This document shows positions 8,012 through 15,919 of a stretch of 64,000 bases of DNA, one piece after another (positions within the stretch are counted from its first letter, which is position 1; the number at the start of each line of letters is the position of its first letter). The DNA is from RUG14223 sp051881075 (lineage in GTDB: Bacteria; Bacillota; Clostridia; Oscillospirales; Acutalibacteraceae), in NCBI GenBank assembly GCA_051881075.1, contig JBJEPE010000003.1, positions 1 to 64,000 on the forward strand, in the 5' to 3' direction. The position numbers were made by a program, and so were the translations under genes. The notes under the pieces were generated by a model that worked only from the letters and a program-made list of their open reading frames with translations, searched no databases and was not told where the DNA came from.

Positions 8012-8053
8012 AAACACGATAGTTTGACAAAAAATCTTAAGCTATCGTGTTTT
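8012..8053 (+). terminator. Terminator of the small membrane protein gene
   Basis: The stem AAACACGATAG/CTATCGTGTTT (8012-8022 with 8042-8052) has a T-ended right arm. It is a paralogous copy of the terminator at 7370. Confidence 0.75.
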
Positions 8054-8125
8054 GAGGTGCTTTTTTCAGTGTTTGTATTATTTAATACCGGAGTTATAGC
8101 AGTAGGCTTACGTTTACGTCAATTA

Positions 8126-9082
8126 TTAATTATTTATTTCAACATCCTGCCAATTGGCGTTCACAAGGATTTCGGCATCTTTGCCTATGAAAACCTTTGC
8201 TGCGTCCGCATCTCCCTTTAGCTGATACATCATCCAAGCGGTCATATATCCATCCGCATACTGTAGCATATCTCCGTGGTCGGTATTGACCCGTCTGGCC
8301 ATTACCTTTTCTACTCCGTCAGGTATTGCCGCATAGTTTTCCTGCAATGAAAACAGAGGCGCTATTCCTACATTGGAACTACCTTCAACTCCGTCACCTG
8401 CATCCATCTTCATTGTGCCGGCAACCATAAAATAAGGAATGCTGATCTTGGATACATCATAAGTCCACTGCAATCCATGCGCCAGTGCGATGTGAGTTGT
8501 GCTTGCCGTATAGATTGTTTTATAATATCTGCCGTTTTCATGCTCCGTTATAGCGTTAATTGCACCGACACCGCCCTGTGAATGTCCGGCAACGCCAATG
8601 TTTTCAAGGTCGATTTTGCCATAAAAAGTGCTTGTGTTATCTTGATTCAAATGAAGCATCAGTTTGAGGCTTTCGGACGATGAAACACCGTCCCAGGAGC
8701 TTGCGTCCTCATTTCCTATTACAATAAATCCCCAAGAAGCGAGATGGTCAAAAATTGCTTCGTATTTGGATGCTTTCACTCCGGTGCCGTTTGCCATGAC
8801 AACAAGCGGATATGTATTGTCTGTATTTTCCATTTCTGTAGGATACCAAACCTTGAACTGGGCGATCTTCTCGTTGTCTGTTTTGAAAGTGACAGAAGAA
8901 ACCGAATATTCGCCCTTTGCCGTATATTTTTGTTCAAGCGGCATATTGGTGGTCACCTTTTCAAAATATGCTTCCTTTACTACAGGTTGCTTTGAAGCAA
9001 CAAAAAACAGTACGACCACACCGATAATCAAAACTACAATAACAGCAAGTAAGATTAATAAAACTTTCCACAATATTCTCAT
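8126..9082 (-). CDS. Membrane-anchored alpha/beta hydrolase
   Basis: The 318-residue protein has one N-terminal transmembrane anchor (about residues 5-30) and an extracellular alpha/beta-hydrolase domain. Visible motifs are FKVWYPTEM, YPLVVMANGTG (oxyanion region), WGFIVIGNEDAS, and the nucleophile elbow GVAGHSQGGVGA. A late TDHGDMLQ supplies the likely catalytic His. The set resembles chlorophyllase/PAF-acetylhydrolase-like lipases and esterases. ATG 9082 is preceded by AAGGGGAAAG. It is divergently placed from a TetR-family regulator 144 bases away, which is the most likely repressor. Substrate unknown. Confidence 0.85.
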   Translation of the reverse strand: MRILWKVLLILLAVIVVLIIGVVVLFFVASKQPVVKEAYFEKVTTNMPLEQKYTAKGEYSVSSVTFKTDNEKIAQFKVWYPTEMENTDNTYPLVVMANGTGVKASKYEAIFDHLASWGFIVIGNEDASSWDGVSSSESLKLMLHLNQDNTSTFYGKIDLENIGVAGHSQGGVGAINAITEHENGRYYKTIYTASTTHIALAHGLQWTYDVSKISIPYFMVAGTMKMDAGDGVEGSSNVGIAPLFSLQENYAAIPDGVEKVMARRVNTDHGDMLQYADGYMTAWMMYQLKGDADAAKVFIGKDAEILVNANWQDVEINN

Positions 9083-9112
9083 ATTCTTTCCCCTTCATCT
9101 GCGATTCCCTTC

Positions 9113-9140
9113 TTGACATCCTCAAAATAAGGTGTATCAT
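9113..9140 (+). promoter_or_regulatory. Promoter of the tetR-like gene with nearby repeated TGTATCAC motifs
   Basis: TTGACA (9113-9118), a 16 bp spacer and TATCAT (9135-9140). The sequence downstream to the start codon contains GTATCACTTGATT and GTATCACTCGATT, plus further TGTATCAC/T copies. These direct repeats are candidate operators. Confidence 0.55.
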
Positions 9141-9226
9141 AGAAAGTGAAACAATTGTATCACTTGATTTATTCATCTGTCAATGGTATCACTCGATTGA
9201 GAAACAAAGGAGCGTATTTGTATCAC

Positions 9227-9727
9227 ATGAACAAAAAGCAGGAAACAAACGCATTCGTTAAGGAGTGCATCACAATAGCGCTGATAGAACTGATGAAGAA
9301 GCAACAGTTAGACAAAATATCTATCTGCCAACTTGTAGACAAAGCCGGTGTCGGCAGAGCATCTTTTTATCGCAATTTTGAAAGCAAAAAAGATGTCCTT
9401 AAGCAGTATCTTACTAAGCTGATACAAGAATGGGGGAAAGATTTTGAAGAACGGGGCGACCCGGATTATTTTTCGGAAAGTCTAATGCGGCACTATTACA
9501 AATACAAAGACTTCTACCTTCTGCTATATCAACAGGGACTGTCTGCGATGGTCTATGAAACAATCCGCTGGGGAACAAAGATGGATGAAGCTAAGAACAA
9601 CATGGAGAGATACGGAAAAGCTACGATTGCAGGAATGATTTTCGGCTGGGTGGATGAATGGATGCGTCAAGGAATGCCGGAAACGCCGGATGAGATAATT
9701 TTGCTGACTGCAAATAATAAAAAATGA
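9227..9727 (+). CDS. TetR-family transcriptional regulator
   Basis: The 166-residue protein has an N-terminal TetR helix-turn-helix: ITIALIELMKKQQLDKISIC, QLVDKAGVGRASFYRNFESKKDV. The C-terminal part resembles the TetR_C_8/YxaF-like clostridial group (YKDFYLLLYQQGLSAMVYE, GMIFGWVDEWMRQGMPETPDEI). The frame is open from 9146, but ATG 9227 places the normal length of helix 1 and has AAAGGAG upstream, with somewhat long spacing. It is divergent from the alpha/beta hydrolase, which it probably controls together with itself. Confidence 0.85.
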   Translation: MNKKQETNAFVKECITIALIELMKKQQLDKISICQLVDKAGVGRASFYRNFESKKDVLKQYLTKLIQEWGKDFEERGDPDYFSESLMRHYYKYKDFYLLLYQQGLSAMVYETIRWGTKMDEAKNNMERYGKATIAGMIFGWVDEWMRQGMPETPDEIILLTANNKK

Positions 9728-9772
9728 CGTAATGATGGCGCACTGCTTTTGGCCGTTCTTAGACACGAAACA

Positions 9773-9808
9773 AACCTCTTTTGTCTACCACGATAAAAGA
9801 GGTTTTAT
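9773..9808 (+). terminator. Terminator of the tetR-like gene
   Basis: The stem AACCTCTTTT/AAAAGAGGTT (9773-9782 with 9795-9804) is followed by TTAT. A close relative is found at 28719-28757, sharing TCTACCACGA in the loop. Confidence 0.75.
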
Positions 9809-9955
9809 ATAAATATAGAATTGTTTTTTATTTGGCAACCGTTTTAATTTTATGAATTAGAACGGTTGCATCAATATAACGGGAGAGCGTGGCACTTATT
9901 TTTACCGTTGTGGGAACAGGAGATATTTGCTTTTCGTTCAGACTTCAAAATACAA
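9804..9955 (+). repeat. ~150 bp repeat flanking merR, left copy
   Basis: The sequence around ATAGAATTG...GGCAACCG...GGGAGAGCGTGGCACTT...GAACAGGAGATATTTG recurs nearly unchanged at 10956-11108. It contains a 14 bp hairpin (9835-9848 with 9856-9869, one G-T pair). The loop differs between copies (TTTATGA here, TTTGTAA there) while the stem is identical. No open frame is shared. Confidence 0.8.
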
Positions 9956-10060
9956 ACAGAGATTTTTGGGTAGAGCGGAGGGAAAGTAATATTAATTAAA
10001 ATAGATAAACTGCGATGTTATAGTTTTTTCAATAATCAAAAATAAATTTGAAGTTTGGTA

Positions 10061-10091
10061 TTGACTCTCACACTGTGTAAGATGTTAAAAT
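10061..10091 (+). promoter_or_regulatory. MerR-type promoter with 19 bp spacer
   Basis: TTGACT (10061-10066) and TAAAAT (10086-10091) are separated by 19 bp. The spacer carries the dyad-like CTCACACTGTGTAAG. Overlong spacers with a central dyad are the hallmark of promoters activated by MerR-family proteins, so the downstream merR-like gene is probably autoregulated. Confidence 0.6.
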
Positions 10092-10134
10092 GATACTGAG
10101 CTCAAGATATACATTAAATCCATGGAGGAACATA

Positions 10135-10944
10135 ATGTTAAAAATAGGTGATTTTTCAAGACTGTCCAGAGTTAGTATTAGAATGCTAAGATATTATGAT
10201 AAAATGAATCTTATCAAGCCTGTTCAGGTAGATAAGTTCACAGGTTATCGTTATTATAGCGAGGATCAACTCCCTACGATGGGTAGAATTAATGCCCTTA
10301 AGGATATGGGATTTGGTGTGACAGCCATAGGTGAGATGATTAAATCAAACAATAGTCCACAGAAAATAAAGCGGATGTTTGAAGTGCAGAAAGCTCAGCT
10401 TATGGAGGAATCAGAAATCATAAGCAATCGAATACAGCTCTTGGATACAGCCATAGAAAGGCTGAGAAAGGATGAAACAATGAATTACGATTGTATTGTA
10501 AAAAAGATCCCTGAAAGGTATGTTGCAAGTGTGCGACAGATTATACCGAAGTATGATGAAGAGGGAAGACTTTGGAATATTCTTTGTAGTGAGACTGAAA
10601 AGCTGGGAATAATATCCTTAGGTACAGCAATGGCCATTCTTCATGACAAGGAATATAAAGAGACAGATGTTGATGTAGAGGTGCAATTTGAAGTAAAAGG
10701 AAAATTTGACGATACTGAGAATGTTAAATTTAAAAATGAACCGGAACAATTGGTGGCAAGCACTACTTTTAAGGGTTCATATAGTCAGTTTCCGGATGTA
10801 TACGCATCACTTGCAAAATGGGTTTCTGATAATGGATATGAGTTTACAGGTGAAATGATGGATATTTACCATGTTAGCCCAAATGAAACACTCAATCCTG
10901 ATGAATTTGTTACAGAAGTATGTTGCCCTGTGCAGAAAAAATAA
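10135..10944 (+). CDS. MerR-family regulator with GyrI-like effector domain
   Basis: The 269-residue protein has an N-terminal MerR winged HTH (MLKIGDFSRLSRVSIRMLRYYD, GYRYYSEDQLPTMGRI), a dimerisation helix (about 75-120), and a C-terminal GyrI/BmrR-like ligand-binding domain (about 125-269, with YVASVRQIIPKYDEEG, TTFKGSYSQFPDVYASLAKWV and ISPNE-like VSPNETLNPDEFVTEV). This domain order is that of multidrug-sensing regulators such as BmrR/BltR. ATG 10135 has GGAGG at good spacing; the frame is also open from 10090. No transporter gene is adjacent, and two copies of a 150 bp repeat bracket the gene. Confidence 0.9.
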   Translation: MLKIGDFSRLSRVSIRMLRYYDKMNLIKPVQVDKFTGYRYYSEDQLPTMGRINALKDMGFGVTAIGEMIKSNNSPQKIKRMFEVQKAQLMEESEIISNRIQLLDTAIERLRKDETMNYDCIVKKIPERYVASVRQIIPKYDEEGRLWNILCSETEKLGIISLGTAMAILHDKEYKETDVDVEVQFEVKGKFDDTENVKFKNEPEQLVASTTFKGSYSQFPDVYASLAKWVSDNGYEFTGEMMDIYHVSPNETLNPDEFVTEVCCPVQKK

Positions 10945-10955
10945 CAGTATATATT

Positions 10956-11108
10956 TTATATAAATTAAATATAGAATTGGATTTTTTATTTGGCAACCGT
11001 TTTAATTTTGTAAATTAGAACGGTTGCATCAATATAACGGGAGAGCGTGGCACTTGTTTTTACGTTGTGGGAACAGGAGATATTTGTTTCTCGTTCAGAC
11101 TCTTAAAT
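10956..11108 (+). repeat. ~150 bp repeat flanking merR, right copy
   Basis: This is the second copy of the repeat at 9804-9955, in the same orientation. The conserved hairpin lies at 10993-11006 with 11014-11027. Copy-to-copy differences are scattered single bases and short indels. Confidence 0.8.
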
Positions 11109-11155
11109 ATAAAGCCGAAGTCTTCAGTAGTGCAGGCGGAAGATATAATTTTGAA

Positions 11156-11184
11156 TTGACAGAATTTTAAAATTATGGTATGAT
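11156..11184 (+). promoter_or_regulatory. Sigma-A promoter for the gene at 11233
   Basis: TTGACA (11156-11161), exactly 17 bp, then TATGAT (11179-11184). Confidence 0.7.
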
Positions 11185-11232
11185 AATTGTAAAATAATTG
11201 ATTGATAAATTGGAATTTGATGGAGGATTAAT

Positions 11233-11490
11233 ATGGGAAAATATGATGAGGCAATCGGTAGTATGGAAATTAGTATTGATGTGTCCGATGTAATTGAGGA
11301 AGAAGAAAAGGAAAACTATACAAGAATTGAATTAGCTGAAAGATTATATAACCTTGTGGAAGAAGATATACAGTGCCGACAAGAACCGATATTTAGGAAT
11401 GAAGAATGGGCAATAAACGACATTGAATATTACAAAGAATTTCAATCTAGTCTGAATGAATATATTAATCATATAATGGGGATAAAATAA
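11233..11490 (+). CDS. Hypothetical acidic 85-residue protein
   Basis: A small, acidic, mostly helical protein (SMEISIDVSDVIEEEEKENY, ELAERLYNLVEEDIQC) with a good ribosome binding site (TGGAGGATTAAT) and a consensus promoter upstream, followed by a strong terminator. It is a self-standing one-gene unit. I recognise no family. Confidence 0.65.
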   Translation: MGKYDEAIGSMEISIDVSDVIEEEEKENYTRIELAERLYNLVEEDIQCRQEPIFRNEEWAINDIEYYKEFQSSLNEYINHIMGIK

Positions 11491-11543
11491 GCACAAATAA
11501 CTTCCAGTTTATACATCCCTTTACAATTTAATAAAAGTAGCAT

Positions 11544-11585
11544 AATCCGATTGATTTTCTTAATGAAAGTCAGTCGGATTTTTTG
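11544..11585 (+). terminator. Terminator after the 85-residue protein gene
   Basis: A long stem AATCCGATTGATTTTC / GAAAGTCAGTCGGATT (11544-11580, wobble pairs) is followed by TTTTTG. Confidence 0.8.
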
Positions 11586-11603
11586 CATTTGGGACGTGAT
11601 TAA

Positions 11604-11729
11604 ATGAGTGTTAATATAGGTGCATCACTAAAGAAAACAGCAGTTGCTCTGCTCACAGATAAAATAGTCATAAAAACAATAAGCGGTATAGTCCTTGATA
11701 TAATCATATACCCTAAAAAGAATGGGTAA
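11604..11729 (+). CDS. Doubtful 41-residue open frame
   Basis: ATG 11604 opens a 41-codon frame (MSVNIGASLKKTAVALLTDK...) ending at 11729. It has only a poor upstream GGGACGTG as ribosome binding site and no recognised family. It lies in a 400-base gap that otherwise holds the terminator at 11544 and the sigma-K-like promoter at 11805. Confidence 0.25.
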   Translation: MSVNIGASLKKTAVALLTDKIVIKTISGIVLDIIIYPKKNG

Positions 11730-11804
11730 TATCCACAGACCTAATCCGGCCGTTTATCGTATGGTAGCAATAATATGCCGATTCTACATTTGTTAAAGGG
11801 ATAC

Positions 11805-11832
11805 ACCATAGTTATCTTGGCAGCATAAAATA
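11805..11832 (+). promoter_or_regulatory. Sigma-K-like promoter of the multicopper oxidase gene
   Basis: CATAAAATA (11824-11832) fits the sigma-K -10 pattern CATAnnnTA, with AC (11805-11806) 17 bases upstream against the usual 16. The motif is short and AT-rich, so chance is possible. A similar pair precedes the gene at 15920. Confidence 0.4.
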
Positions 11833-11894
11833 AGTTATAAAGGTATTTGTACTGTACAGATGCCGTATTATAAAAACAACAGGGAGAAAAATAT

Positions 11895-14800
11895 ATGTTA
11901 AAATTAACTGACTATCCGAACACCGGACAAGTTCGGATTTATGATATTGAGGCGATTTCGCTGCCAATCGTCTATAACAAATTCGGAGATCATGATCCTA
12001 ACGGAATGATGTATGTGCTTAAACAGGACTCTGAAAGAATCCAACAAAAGGCAAGAGAGCTGTTTGCCATGCCTACGCCGCAGCCTTGTGAAGAGGTACG
12101 CCCTCTGGTTATTCGAGCCAATGTAGGAGATACGGTAGAAATAAACTTTGAAAATAAACTTGACCGTCGTGCTTCTATTCATGTTCAAGGGCTTTCTTAT
12201 AATGTGTTGACCTCAGACGGTGCAAATGTCGGTTTTAATCCTGATACCACAACCGACCGTTTTATTCGCTATACTTGGCAGGCAGATAAAGAGGGTGTTT
12301 ATCTGTTTTCGGATATGGCGGATACCAGAAGCAACGAGCAAGGTACAAATGTACACGGCCTGTTCGGTGCTATCATCGTTGAGGCGACAGGTTCAACATG
12401 GTTTGATCCGGTGACGGGCAAGCCTTTGGACAGCGGCCTGTTTGCGGATATCTACAATCCCGCCAAGCCTGCATTCCGTGAATATGCTGTGTTCTTCCAC
12501 GATGAACTGGAAATCCTGACCAAGGACAATCAACCGCCCATAGATCCTCATACAGGGCTTCCAAATGGAACTACGGCAATCAGCTACCGTTCCGAGCCAA
12601 TGCGCAACCGCCTGCCGCTAGATCCTCATGCCGATCACGCAGACACAGCAGAGGATATCTCCATGAGTTCTTGGGCATATGGAGATCCTGCTCCGCCTAT
12701 TCTCAAAGCATATGTGGGCGATCCGTCTAAAATACGGTTAATCCACGGTGGAGTCAAAGAAACGCACGTGTTCCATCTGCACAATCATCAGTGGCGTTTA
12801 GAGCCGGATGATCCCAAATCTACCATCATTGACTCTATTTCCATCAGTCCTCAGGAATGCTATACTCTTGACATTTTGTATGGCGCAGGCAGTCTAAACG
12901 GAATGATTGGTGACGCCATTTTTCACTGTCATCTTTATCCACACTTTCATGAGGGTATGTGGACGCTCTGGCGTGTATTTGACCGTCTGCAGGATGGCAG
13001 CGGGATATATCCGGACGGAACGCAGATTGCGGCTCTCGTGCCGCTGAAGGATCGGCCGTATCCACCGAAAAAGGACAATCTGCATCCCGGATATCCCAAC
13101 TTTGTCGAAGGAACGTTCGGAGAAGAACCACTCCAGCCGCCGCTGGGTGTCCTTGGCGAGAATAATGAGCCGACAAGAGAACCCTCGCCAAAAGAAGAAG
13201 CAAATTTTGTGGAAAACTTCGTGCCGGGTGCGTTATATACGGAAACCTGCCCTTGCGGTACTGCGGAACCGGTTAAGATATTTGAAATAGCTGCGGTGCA
13301 GGCCAATCTTGTCTACAATGATTTTGGTTGGCACGACCCACAGGGACGGTTTTTTGTCCTCAAAGAAGATATTGAAAAGGAAGGAACACTGGATAAATAC
13401 CTTGCAAAGGTTGAATGCGGAGAAATTCGTCCGGAGCCGTTGGTAATCCGTGTCAATGCGGGAGACTGCATCGAGATACGGCTTACCAATCTGCTGCCTG
13501 AATATATTGAAGCCAGTCCATTTCAGCTGAAAACACTTACTGATATCGTCGGTTACCACATCCATCTGGTTAAATTTGATACGATCGTGTCCGACGGCGC
13601 CGCCAACGGCTGGAACAATATCGCCGGAGCAAGAAGGTATGAAACACTGATAGAACGCTTTTTTGCCAATGAAGAGCTTAATACGGTTTTCTTCCACGAT
13701 CATCTGTATGCCAATATCCACCAGCAGCACGGTTTGTTCGGAGCCCTTATTGTAGAACCTGCAGGTTCTGTATTTCTTGACCCCAAAACAGGTAAAGAGC
13801 TTAAAAGCGGTACAAAAGCGGTTATACGCACTGCGGACGGTAAGTCATACCGTGAGTTTGCGCTGTTTCTGCACGATTTTGCTTTGCTGTTCGATAAGAA
13901 TGGAAAACCTCTCAATCCGCCGGAGCATCCCGGATCTGACGATGACCCCGGTGTTATGGGTATCAATTATCGCTGTGAGCCTATGCCGGAACGACTGAAA
14001 ATCAAAAACGATCCGGCTCATATTTTCAGTTCCTTTGTATATGGCGACCCGGCCACGCCCATTTTGGAAACCTATCCCGGTGAGCCTATACGCATTCGTC
14101 TTTTGGACGGTGCGCATGAGGAACAGCATATCTTTAATATTACCGGGCTTCCTTGGAGAAAGGAAATTACCGATCCTGTTTCTCCGCTTGTGCAAGCACA
14201 GACAATCGGTATATCAGAGGCGTTTAATCTTCACATCGACGAGCCTTATACCGCAGGAGATTATCTTTATTATTCCGGTGGAATTGACGATCTGTGGTTG
14301 GGCTTGTGGGGTATTATCCGTGCTTATGCGGTGCCGCAGAAGGATCTGCTTCCGCTGTGCGGTATTCGTCCGATAGCTCCTCCACAGACACCGCCGCCGA
14401 ATGCAGTTGTGCGCAAATTTGAGATTGCTGCCATTCAAAAAGACCTTATTTATAATTGTTACGGAGATCATGACCCGGAGGGATTAATTTTTGTTCCCTT
14501 GGATCAGGCGTGTAATGTTATATGCGGGCGTAAAAAACCTATACCTCTAATTCTGCGGGCAAATGCCGGAGATTGGATTGAGGTTACACTGCACAACTTA
14601 TTTAATCCAAATGTTCCGATTCGATACAATGATTATCCCTCTGTACCGTTAGATTTGTTCCATCTTCCAGGCAACAGGGTTTCGCTCAACCCACAGTTTT
14701 TGAAGTATGATCCGATCGCATCATCAGGAGTAAATGTCGGATATAATGCAATAGAGCAGACCGTTGCACCGGGAGAATGTATCAAGTATCTTTGGCATGC

Positions 14801-15581
14801 CGACAAGGAGTATGGAACCGTTATGCTCAACTCTTTCGGAGATCTGCGCAATCACCGTCATCATGGACTGTTCGGCGCAATTATCATTGAACCCACGGAG
14901 GCAAAGTATTATAACAGCATTTGTCCTGTAGATGAAAACTATAATGAAGAGGCTGTCATAGTTGCACCGGGCAAGGAGAGCTTCAGGGAATTTGTGCTGT
15001 TTGCCCACAATGGCATACGGCTCTTGGATAAAGACGGCGTCATAATTAAAACAACGGAGCAGGATCTTGTCGGTGGAGAAGGAGGCCATGAAGCGCCGGA
15101 TCATGAGGATACGGGAGAAAAGGGATATAACTATCGGTCCGAGCGATTCTTTAACCGCCTTAAACGGATTCCCTTGATTTCAAAGATATTTGACTCTAAG
15201 GTGCATGGGGATCCGGCGACGCCGCTTTTTAGATCTTATACGGGAGAACGTGTGGTTATACGTCTGCTTATGCCGGCAGATAAACCGAGAAATATCGGCT
15301 TTGTATTGCATGGCCATAACTGGAAAGCACAGCCCGATGATCCCTTTAGCCGAACGATTCCCGTACAGGGTGCAATCAGTGTTGGTAATGTATTCAATAT
15401 TGAGCCGGAACGTACAAAATGTCCCGGCGACTATCTGTATCGCTCCGGTTCCCTGCGATGGGATGTGGAGTCCGGAATGTGGGGTATCTTCCGTGTAATG
15501 AACCGCAATGTCAGGTATCGTTGTGAGGTTTTCTGCCGAGGCGTAAAGCAATGGTGGGAGAAAAGATGGTATGAAAAATAA
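11895..15581 (+). CDS. Giant MnxG-like multicopper oxidase
   Basis: At 1228 residues this is far longer than laccases (about 500) and matches the size of the Bacillus manganese oxidase MnxG. Three related units begin at residues ~13, ~460 and ~838, each with I-A/E-x-xL-x-YN-x-x-GDHDPxG. Copper motifs include HVFHLHNHQW (His291, 294, 296, 298) and HCHLYPHFHEGM (His344, Cys345, His346, His350, Met355), a complete T1/T2/T3 set. Further His clusters are GYHIHLVKFD, FFHDHLYANIHQQHG and FVLHGHNW. There is no signal peptide, as in spore-coat oxidases such as CotA. GGGAGA precedes ATG 11895. The sigma-K-like promoter and the following DUF2935 gene point to a mother-cell, spore-surface role, perhaps oxidising Mn(II) or Fe(II). 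The substrate is inferred. Confidence 0.85.
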   Translation: MLKLTDYPNTGQVRIYDIEAISLPIVYNKFGDHDPNGMMYVLKQDSERIQQKARELFAMPTPQPCEEVRPLVIRANVGDTVEINFENKLDRRASIHVQGLSYNVLTSDGANVGFNPDTTTDRFIRYTWQADKEGVYLFSDMADTRSNEQGTNVHGLFGAIIVEATGSTWFDPVTGKPLDSGLFADIYNPAKPAFREYAVFFHDELEILTKDNQPPIDPHTGLPNGTTAISYRSEPMRNRLPLDPHADHADTAEDISMSSWAYGDPAPPILKAYVGDPSKIRLIHGGVKETHVFHLHNHQWRLEPDDPKSTIIDSISISPQECYTLDILYGAGSLNGMIGDAIFHCHLYPHFHEGMWTLWRVFDRLQDGSGIYPDGTQIAALVPLKDRPYPPKKDNLHPGYPNFVEGTFGEEPLQPPLGVLGENNEPTREPSPKEEANFVENFVPGALYTETCPCGTAEPVKIFEIAAVQANLVYNDFGWHDPQGRFFVLKEDIEKEGTLDKYLAKVECGEIRPEPLVIRVNAGDCIEIRLTNLLPEYIEASPFQLKTLTDIVGYHIHLVKFDTIVSDGAANGWNNIAGARRYETLIERFFANEELNTVFFHDHLYANIHQQHGLFGALIVEPAGSVFLDPKTGKELKSGTKAVIRTADGKSYREFALFLHDFALLFDKNGKPLNPPEHPGSDDDPGVMGINYRCEPMPERLKIKNDPAHIFSSFVYGDPATPILETYPGEPIRIRLLDGAHEEQHIFNITGLPWRKEITDPVSPLVQAQTIGISEAFNLHIDEPYTAGDYLYYSGGIDDLWLGLWGIIRAYAVPQKDLLPLCGIRPIAPPQTPPPNAVVRKFEIAAIQKDLIYNCYGDHDPEGLIFVPLDQACNVICGRKKPIPLILRANAGDWIEVTLHNLFNPNVPIRYNDYPSVPLDLFHLPGNRVSLNPQFLKYDPIASSGVNVGYNAIEQTVAPGECIKYLWHADKEYGTVMLNSFGDLRNHRHHGLFGAIIIEPTEAKYYNSICPVDENYNEEAVIVAPGKESFREFVLFAHNGIRLLDKDGVIIKTTEQDLVGGEGGHEAPDHEDTGEKGYNYRSERFFNRLKRIPLISKIFDSKVHGDPATPLFRSYTGERVVIRLLMPADKPRNIGFVLHGHNWKAQPDDPFSRTIPVQGAISVGNVFNIEPERTKCPGDYLYRSGSLRWDVESGMWGIFRVMNRNVRYRCEVFCRGVKQWWEKRWYEK

Positions 15582-15772
15582 TTTTATTGGATTTTAAATT
15601 GTAAGGGTTAAAGTACCGGCAATAAAATCGCCCAAATATCTTTTTAAAGCGTAAATTTCAAATGCGATTTTTAACGGTTATTGCCTGTTATCAATGGTCG
15701 TAAAAACCTTTATTTTTAAAAAAATACAAATTTCAAAAACAGAAAATATCTATTTATAGTCCTTATAGGAGA

Positions 15773-15812
15773 AATAAGGAGCATTACCGCAAGGCAAATG
15801 TTCCTTATTTTT
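15773..15812 (+). terminator. Hairpin terminator after the oxidase gene
   Basis: The stem AATAAGGAGCATT/AATGTTCCTTATT (15773-15785 with 15797-15809) is followed by TTTAT. It lies about 190 bases after the stop; the bases before it hold nothing else I recognise. Confidence 0.65.
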
Positions 15813-15865
15813 ATCTTAATAAAAGGTATGAAAACTTGCGGGTTTGCCGAGCAGGTGTCTTTTCA

Positions 15866-15892
15866 CACATAAACCACCTTTCGCATATAGTA
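15866..15892 (+). promoter_or_regulatory. Sigma-K-like promoter of the DUF2935 gene
   Basis: CATATAGTA (15884-15892) matches the sigma-K -10 pattern CATAnnnTA. AC dinucleotides lie 15 and 17 bases upstream, so the spacing is near but not at the usual 16. Confidence 0.4.
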
Positions 15893-15919
15893 TACTGATA
15901 TTATCTTTTGGAGGAAACT

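Noticed and set aside
15582..15770. A gene between the oxidase and DUF2935 genes
   Set aside because: The stretch is AT-rich with stops in all frames and no ribosome site.
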